NCBI RefSeq assembly: GCF_014764385.1
Contig: NZ_CP061714.1
Span: forward strand, 1,860,001-1,924,000
Direction: 5' to 3'
DNA length: 64,000 bases
Source of the DNA: Luteimonas sp. MC1825
GTDB taxonomy: Bacteria; Pseudomonadota; Gammaproteobacteria; Xanthomonadales; Xanthomonadaceae
Every line of letters starts with the position of its first letter. Position 1 is the first letter of the stretch. The notes beneath the pieces are model-generated. The model was not told the DNA's origin, searched no databases, and was given only the letters and a program-made list of their open reading frames with translations. Both the position numbers and the translations under genes were made by a program. Positions 59,430 to 64,000 of the stretch are shown here, piece after piece.

Positions 59430-60914
59430 GTGGCGAAAACCGGCAAGGGCGGCGCGGCCGCGACCGGCAGGCAGCGCGACGGGCTTGCAGCGAGCTACCC
59501 CTACTACCTCGCCAACCGCGCGGTGGCGGCCAACACCGACCTCGACGTCTTCGACAAGTACACCGGCAAGCGCGCCACGCGCGTGGCGCTGGCCGATGCC
59601 GCCACCGTGCGCAAGGCGATCGTGGCCGCGCACAAGGCGCGCCGGGCGATGGCCGCCTTCCCGCCCGACGCGCGCCGTGACGTGCTCGAACACTGCGTCA
59701 GGCGCTTCGACGAGCGCGCCGACGAACTCGCCCATGCACTGTGCATCGAGGCCGGCAAGCCGATCCGCGACGCGCGCGGCGAGGTGACCCGGCTCATCGA
59801 CACCTTCCGCATCGCCGCCGGCGAAGCCACGCGCATCACCGGCGAGGTCCTCGAACTGCAGGTGTCCGAGCGCAGCCGTGGCTACCGCGGCATGGTCAAG
59901 CGTGTCCCGGTTGGCGCGTGCAGCTTCATCACGCCGTTCAATTTCCCGCTCAACCTGGTCGCGCACAAGGTGGCGCCGGCGATCGCCGCCGGCTGCCCGT
60001 TCGTGCTCAAGCCGGCGGCGAAGACCCCGGTGGGTGCGCTGATCATTGCCGAAGTGCTGGCCGAAACCGACCTGCCGATGGGCGCGTTCTCGGTCCTGCC
60101 CTGCGACAACGACGCGGCGTCGGCGCTGGTCGAGGACGACCGCATCGCCCTGCTCAGCTTCACCGGCGGCCTGGTCGGCTGGGACCTCAAGGCGCGCGCC
60201 GGGCGCAAGAAGGTGACGCTGGAACTCGGTGGCAACGCGGCCTGCATCGTCGATGCAGACCCTGGCGCCAGCCTCGACCACATCGTGGAGCGGCTGGTGT
60301 TCGGCGCGTACTACCAGTCCGGCCAGAGCTGCATCAGCGTGCAGCGCATCTATGTGCATGCGTCGGTGTACCCGGCGCTGCGCCGCAAGCTCAAGGCCGC
60401 GGTGGCGGCCTTGCGCATGGGCGATCCGCGCGACGCGCGCACGGTGATCGGGCCGATGATCGACGAGGCGGCCGCGAAGCGCGTCGACGCGTGGATCCAG
60501 TCCGCGCGCAGGGCGGGCGCGAAACAGCTCGCCGGCGGCATCCGCGTCGGCAACATGCTGCCCGCGGCGCTGCTGGAAGACGTGCCGCCCGGCGCCGAAC
60601 TGATGCGCCAGGAAGCCTTCGGCCCGGTGGCATGCATGCAAGCCTTCGATACGTTCGAGGACGCGCTGGCGCGCGCCAACGACAGCGACTTCGGCCTGCA
60701 GGCGGGCGTGTTCACCGCCAGCCTTGCCCACGCCATGCGCGCCTGGGATGCGCTCGACGTCGGCGGCGTGGTGGTCGGCGACGTGCCCAGCTTCCGCGTC
60801 GACAACATGCCCTACGGCGGCGTGCGCGGTTCGGGCCTGGGACGGGAGGGCGTGCGCAGCGCGATCGAGGACATGACCGAGCCGCGCCTGCTGGTGATCC
60901 GCGATCCGGTTTGA
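59430..60914 (+). CDS. Aldehyde dehydrogenase, substrate unknown
   Basis: A 494-residue NAD(P)-dependent aldehyde dehydrogenase. The active site is complete: Asn in SFITPFNFPLNLVAHKVAPA, Glu in VTLELGGNAACI, and Cys in YYQSGQSCISVQRIYVH. LLSFTGGLVGWDLKARAG replaces the usual GSTxxG with Gly-Gly-Leu, a variation seen in the glyceraldehyde-3-phosphate/lactaldehyde-like ALDH11/21 branch. The GTG at 59430 follows GAGGAG eight bases upstream and is preferred over an earlier ATG. Neighbours give no substrate hint. Confidence 0.85.
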   Translation: MAKTGKGGAAATGRQRDGLAASYPYYLANRAVAANTDLDVFDKYTGKRATRVALADAATVRKAIVAAHKARRAMAAFPPDARRDVLEHCVRRFDERADELAHALCIEAGKPIRDARGEVTRLIDTFRIAAGEATRITGEVLELQVSERSRGYRGMVKRVPVGACSFITPFNFPLNLVAHKVAPAIAAGCPFVLKPAAKTPVGALIIAEVLAETDLPMGAFSVLPCDNDAASALVEDDRIALLSFTGGLVGWDLKARAGRKKVTLELGGNAACIVDADPGASLDHIVERLVFGAYYQSGQSCISVQRIYVHASVYPALRRKLKAAVAALRMGDPRDARTVIGPMIDEAAAKRVDAWIQSARRAGAKQLAGGIRVGNMLPAALLEDVPPGAELMRQEAFGPVACMQAFDTFEDALARANDSDFGLQAGVFTASLAHAMRAWDALDVGGVVVGDVPSFRVDNMPYGGVRGSGLGREGVRSAIEDMTEPRLLVIRDPV

Positions 60915-60977
60915 GGGCCCGCAACCCCGTCCGGCCCGCCGGCCCGTTGGCTTGGGGGTCAACCTCGGGAGCCACCC

Positions 60978-62672
60978 ATGAACCGACACACCCTGGCCGC
61001 ACTGGCCACCACCCTGCTGCTCGCAGCCTGCCAGACGGCGAATCACGAGGCGGCCGCGCCCTCGGCGCCGCCCGTCATCTTCGATGCCCCCGCGCCGGCC
61101 ACGGCGACGGAGATCGGGCAGCAGCGCGCCGTGGCGGCCGACGCGATGGCGCGCGAACACGCCGTGCGCACCACGGCGGCGGCGCAGCGCACGTACATGC
61201 CGTCGCCGCCCCCTGCGCCTCCGATGTTCGCGCCCCCGCCCGCCAACACCGAGCAGTACGCGGCGCGCAGCGACAACCCGGTGCAGCGCGCGTCCGAGCA
61301 GCCGGTGTCGACCTTCTCGGTGGACGTCGACACCGGCAGCTACAGCAACGTGCGCCGCATGCTGCGCCAGGGCACGCGCCCACCCGCGGACGCAGTGCGC
61401 GCCGAAGAGTTCATCAATTACTTCCGCCATGGCCATCCGGCGCCCGCCAGTCGCGACGTGCCGTTCCGCGCGACCGTCGAGATCGCCCCGGCGCCGTGGA
61501 ACCCCAGGCGCCACCTGATGATGGTCGGCCTCAAGGGCTATGACGTGCCGAAGGCGGAGCTGCCGCCGGCCAACCTGGTGTTCCTGGTCGACACCTCCGG
61601 CTCGATGCATTCCGAAGACAAGCTGCCGCTGCTGAAGCAGGCGTTCTCGGCGCTGGCCTCGCAGCTGCGTGCGCAGGACAGGGTGTCGATCGTGGCCTAC
61701 GCCGGTTCGGCCGGCCTGGTGCTGCCGCCGACGCCGGGCAACCGCCAGGGCGAGATCATCGCCGCGCTGGAGCGGCTGCAGGCCGGCGGCAGCACCAACG
61801 GGGGCGAAGGCATCACGCTCGCCTATGCCATGGCGCGCCAGGGCTTCGTGGCCGGCGGCGCCAACCGCGTGATCCTGGCCACCGACGGCGACTTCAACGT
61901 CGGCACCGTCGACCGGGCGGCGCTCGAAACCCTGGTCGGCGACCAGCGCAAGTCGGGCATCGCGCTGACCACGCTCGGCTTCGGCCAGGGCAACTACAAC
62001 GATGCGATGGCCGAGCGCCTGGCCAATGTCGGCGACGGCAACCACGCATACATCGACACCGTGCTGGAGGCGCGCAAGGTGCTGGTGGAGGAGATGTCGG
62101 CGACGCTGCTGACGATCGCGCGCGACGTCAAGGTGCAGGTCGAGTTCAACCCGGCGGTGGTTTCCGAGTATCGCCTTGTCGGCTACGAGAACCGCAGGCT
62201 GCAGCGCGAGGACTTCGCCAACGACCGCGTCGATGCAGGCGACATCGGCGCGGGCCACGAGGTCACCGCGCTGTACGAGGTCGCCCTGGTCGGCTCGGGC
62301 GCCGAACGCCTGCCCGCGCTGCGCTACGGCGCCACGCAGGCGCAGCCCGCAGGCGGCGCCGAGCTCGCGCACCTGCGCCTGCGCTACAAGCGCCCGGGCG
62401 AGGACGCCAGCCGGCTGATCGAAGTGCCCGTGCGCCGCGACGCGATCCGCGCGCAAGCCAGCGCGACCCTGCGCTTCGCGGCCACCGTGGCGGCGTTCGC
62501 CGACGCGCTGCGCGGCGGGCGCAACATCGAGGGCTGGGACTGGGATGCGATCGCGCACAGCGCGCGCGCCAGCCGTGGCGACGACCGCTGGGGCCTGCGC
62601 GCCGAGTTCGCGGAGCTGGTCGAAGCCGGCCGCATCGCCACCGGTGGCGACGTCACGCGACCGGCCGACTGA
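60978..62672 (+). CDS. Von Willebrand factor A-domain lipoprotein (YfbK-like)
   Basis: A 564-residue outer-envelope protein. Lipoprotein signal LATTLLLAAC with the Cys near residue 18, then a Pro/Ala-rich linker to ~105. The block STFSVDVDTGSYSNVRRMLR and EEFINYFRHGHP is the domain that precedes VWA in the YfbK family. The VWA domain (~195-370) has the metal site VFLVDTSGSMHSEDKLPLLK and LATDGDFNVGTVDR. A C-terminal domain follows, ending in WGLRAEFAELVEAG. Function unknown; metal-dependent protein binding is likely. The ATG at 60978 follows GGGAG. Confidence 0.9.
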   Translation: MNRHTLAALATTLLLAACQTANHEAAAPSAPPVIFDAPAPATATEIGQQRAVAADAMAREHAVRTTAAAQRTYMPSPPPAPPMFAPPPANTEQYAARSDNPVQRASEQPVSTFSVDVDTGSYSNVRRMLRQGTRPPADAVRAEEFINYFRHGHPAPASRDVPFRATVEIAPAPWNPRRHLMMVGLKGYDVPKAELPPANLVFLVDTSGSMHSEDKLPLLKQAFSALASQLRAQDRVSIVAYAGSAGLVLPPTPGNRQGEIIAALERLQAGGSTNGGEGITLAYAMARQGFVAGGANRVILATDGDFNVGTVDRAALETLVGDQRKSGIALTTLGFGQGNYNDAMAERLANVGDGNHAYIDTVLEARKVLVEEMSATLLTIARDVKVQVEFNPAVVSEYRLVGYENRRLQREDFANDRVDAGDIGAGHEVTALYEVALVGSGAERLPALRYGATQAQPAGGAELAHLRLRYKRPGEDASRLIEVPVRRDAIRAQASATLRFAATVAAFADALRGGRNIEGWDWDAIAHSARASRGDDRWGLRAEFAELVEAGRIATGGDVTRPAD

Positions 62673-62702
62673 GTGGTGTCCCCAGGCGCCGCCTGCCCAC
62701 GC

Positions 62703-64000
62703 TCAGCGCGGCCGGCGCCCCGCCGCCGGTGCCGGCAGGGGGCGACCGAACAGGAAGCCCTGGCCATAGGTGCAGCCGAGCTCGCGCAGGGTCTGCGCCT
62801 GCGTGGCCGTCTCGACGCCCTCGCCCACCGTCTGGATGCCGAGCGTGCGCGCCAGCACCAGGATCGCGCGCACCAGCGCCAGGCTCTCGGGATGCAGGGC
62901 GTCATCGAGGCCAGCCACGAAGCTCTGGTCGATCTTCAGGGCGTGGATCGGGAAGCGATGCAGGTACGACAGCGCCGAGAACCCGGTGCCGAAGTCGTCG
63001 AGCAGCGCCAGCACGCCGCGCTCGCGCAGGCTGTTGAGCATGCGCAGCGCGCGCGGGGCGTCGTCGAGCAGCGCGACCTCGGTGATCTCGATGCGCAGCC
63101 GCGACGCATCGGCACCCGCATCGTCGACCATCCGCAGCAGGCGCTCGGCGAAGTTCTCGGAATGGAAATGGCGCGGCGAGACGTTGATCGAGACATGGCC
63201 GCGATGGCCGCGGGTCATCCACTCGAACACGCGCCGGTACAGCAGCCAGTCGACCTGCTCGATCAGGCCGCTGTCCTCGCCCACGCCGATGAACTCCGAC
63301 GGCTGCAGGGGTCCGCGTTGGTCGTGGTTCCAGCGCAGCAGCGCCTCGTGGCCCACCACTTCGCCGCTGGCCAGGTCGACGATCGGCTGGAAGTACGGCT
63401 CGAAGGCGTCGTTGAGGATCGCGCGGCGCAGGTCGGCCTCGAGGTCCAGCAGGCGCGTCGCCTCGGCGCGCATGTTCTCGTCGAACAGTTCGCTGCGGTC
63501 GCGCCCGCGCGCCTTGGCGCGGTACATCGCCGCGTCGGCATCGCGCAGCAGGTCCTCGCCGTGGCGGTAGCGCGACTGCCACAGGGCGATGCCGACGCTG
63601 GCCGAGGGAAACAGCTCGCGCCCGGCGATCCACATCGGCTCGCCCAGGGCGGTCAGGATCCGCGCCGCGACGGCCTGCGCCACGTCGCCGTCGGCGGCGT
63701 CGGCCAGCAGCACGGCGAACTCGTCGCCGCCCAGGCGCGCGACCACGTCACCCTCGCGCAGCATGCTGCCGATGCGCCGCCCGGCCTCCACCAGCATCTC
63801 GTCGCCGGCGGCGTGGCCCACGCTGTCGTTCACCAGCTTGAAGCGGTCGAGGTCGAGGAACAGCACCGCGAACGGCCCGCGCGCCTGGCTGCGCGTTTCC
63901 GCCACGGCGGTATCCAGGCATTCCAGAAGGCGGGTGCGGTTGGGCAGGCCGGTGAGATGGTCGTGGCGCGCCTGGTGGAGCAGGCGCTCCTCGGCCCGCA
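62703..64000 (-). CDS. GGDEF-EAL protein (5' part outside window)
   Basis: The visible ~432 residues contain an intact diguanylate cyclase domain (HLTGLPNRTRLLE, FLDLDRFKLVNDSVGH, VVARLGGDEFAVLLAD) and an intact phosphodiesterase domain (EPYFQPIVDLASGEVVGHEA, LLRW, LLDDFGTGFSALSYLHRFPI, QTVGEGVETATQAQTL). The segment at the right edge, EERLLHQARHDHLTGLPN, shows the frame continues upstream, probably into a sensory domain. With both sites complete it may make or degrade c-di-GMP. It stands opposite to the VWA gene, ends 30 bases apart. Confidence 0.93.
   Translation of the reverse strand, partial: RAEERLLHQARHDHLTGLPNRTRLLECLDTAVAETRSQARGPFAVLFLDLDRFKLVNDSVGHAAGDEMLVEAGRRIGSMLREGDVVARLGGDEFAVLLADAADGDVAQAVAARILTALGEPMWIAGRELFPSASVGIALWQSRYRHGEDLLRDADAAMYRAKARGRDRSELFDENMRAEATRLLDLEADLRRAILNDAFEPYFQPIVDLASGEVVGHEALLRWNHDQRGPLQPSEFIGVGEDSGLIEQVDWLLYRRVFEWMTRGHRGHVSINVSPRHFHSENFAERLLRMVDDAGADASRLRIEITEVALLDDAPRALRMLNSLRERGVLALLDDFGTGFSALSYLHRFPIHALKIDQSFVAGLDDALHPESLALVRAILVLARTLGIQTVGEGVETATQAQTLRELGCTYGQGFLFGRPLPAPAAGRRPR

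Noticed and set aside
57864..62558. A very long open frame on the minus strand (over 1500 codons)
   Set aside because: It lies antisense to xseA, the aldehyde dehydrogenase and most of the VWA gene. High GC makes stop codons rare in that frame, and its translation is His/Arg/Gln-rich without any domain.

Overview
This is a high-GC chromosomal segment from a member of the Xanthomonadaceae/Lysobacteraceae; a Lysobacter- or Luteimonas-like organism fits best. The evidence is a combination of lineage traits. Arginine is made through N-acetylcitrulline, with an N-acetylglutamate synthase/kinase fusion, acetylornithine carbamoyltransferase and acetylcitrulline deacetylase. A TrpR-like gene heads a hisGDCBHAF operon. 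A FimX-type degenerate GGDEF/EAL protein sits beside efp/epmB. A lysozyme-like protein ends in a tail resembling the XVIPCD secretion signal of Xanthomonadales type IV effectors. No prophage, insertion sequence, CRISPR array or replication origin was found. Gene density is very high and most operon junctions overlap as ATGA, GTGA or TGATG.

Layout. 1-6.55 kb: histidine operon on the minus strand, hisF cut by the left edge, led by a TrpR-family gene whose promoter carries a candidate operator. 6.6-9.0 kb: a lower-GC accessory pair, a putative bacteria-killing type IV effector (lysozyme fold, RTX repeats, XVIPCD-like tail) with a secreted four-cysteine partner transcribed first, which I read as its immunity protein. 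9.2-13.1 kb: hisS, a histidine ammonia-lyase and a small membrane protein, then tRNA-Pro. 13.1-15.5 kb: an MFS permease and a patatin phospholipase. 15.5-23.2 kb: the arginine operon on the minus strand, with a small leader ORF and a hairpin just before its first gene. 23.3-26.5 kb: cysS, sufE and an MFS permease. 26.5-30.3 kb: a cysteine-less DksA with a Lys/Ala-rich tail, then yidD, dihydroorotase and an M23 peptidase. 30.3-35.3 kb: efp, mtaD-like, ubiG, gph, a truncated prenyl-synthase-like gene and folE2, a tightly overlapping set. 35.4-38.5 kb: epmB and fimX, followed by two palindromic repeats.

38.9-43 kb: htpX, gluQ and a phaB-phaR-phaB cluster for polyhydroxyalkanoate metabolism. 43-47.3 kb: an M48 protease, a formylglycine-enzyme-like lipoprotein, RNase D, tRNA-Ala and tRNA-Arg. 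47.4-52 kb: an ALDH7-family dehydrogenase, pyrD, murB and an EamA transporter. 52-57.5 kb: a large secreted subtilase, a PAP2 phosphatase and ispG. 57.5-58 kb: a repeat-rich intergenic stretch. 58-64 kb: xseA, a second aldehyde dehydrogenase, a von Willebrand A lipoprotein and a GGDEF-EAL protein cut by the right edge.

Most genes are housekeeping. The parts most worth following up are the effector/immunity pair, the arginine leader with its hairpin, the zinc-less DksA, the operator before the histidine operon, and the palindromes that share a loop but not a stem. All calls rest on reading the sequence; no database search was possible.
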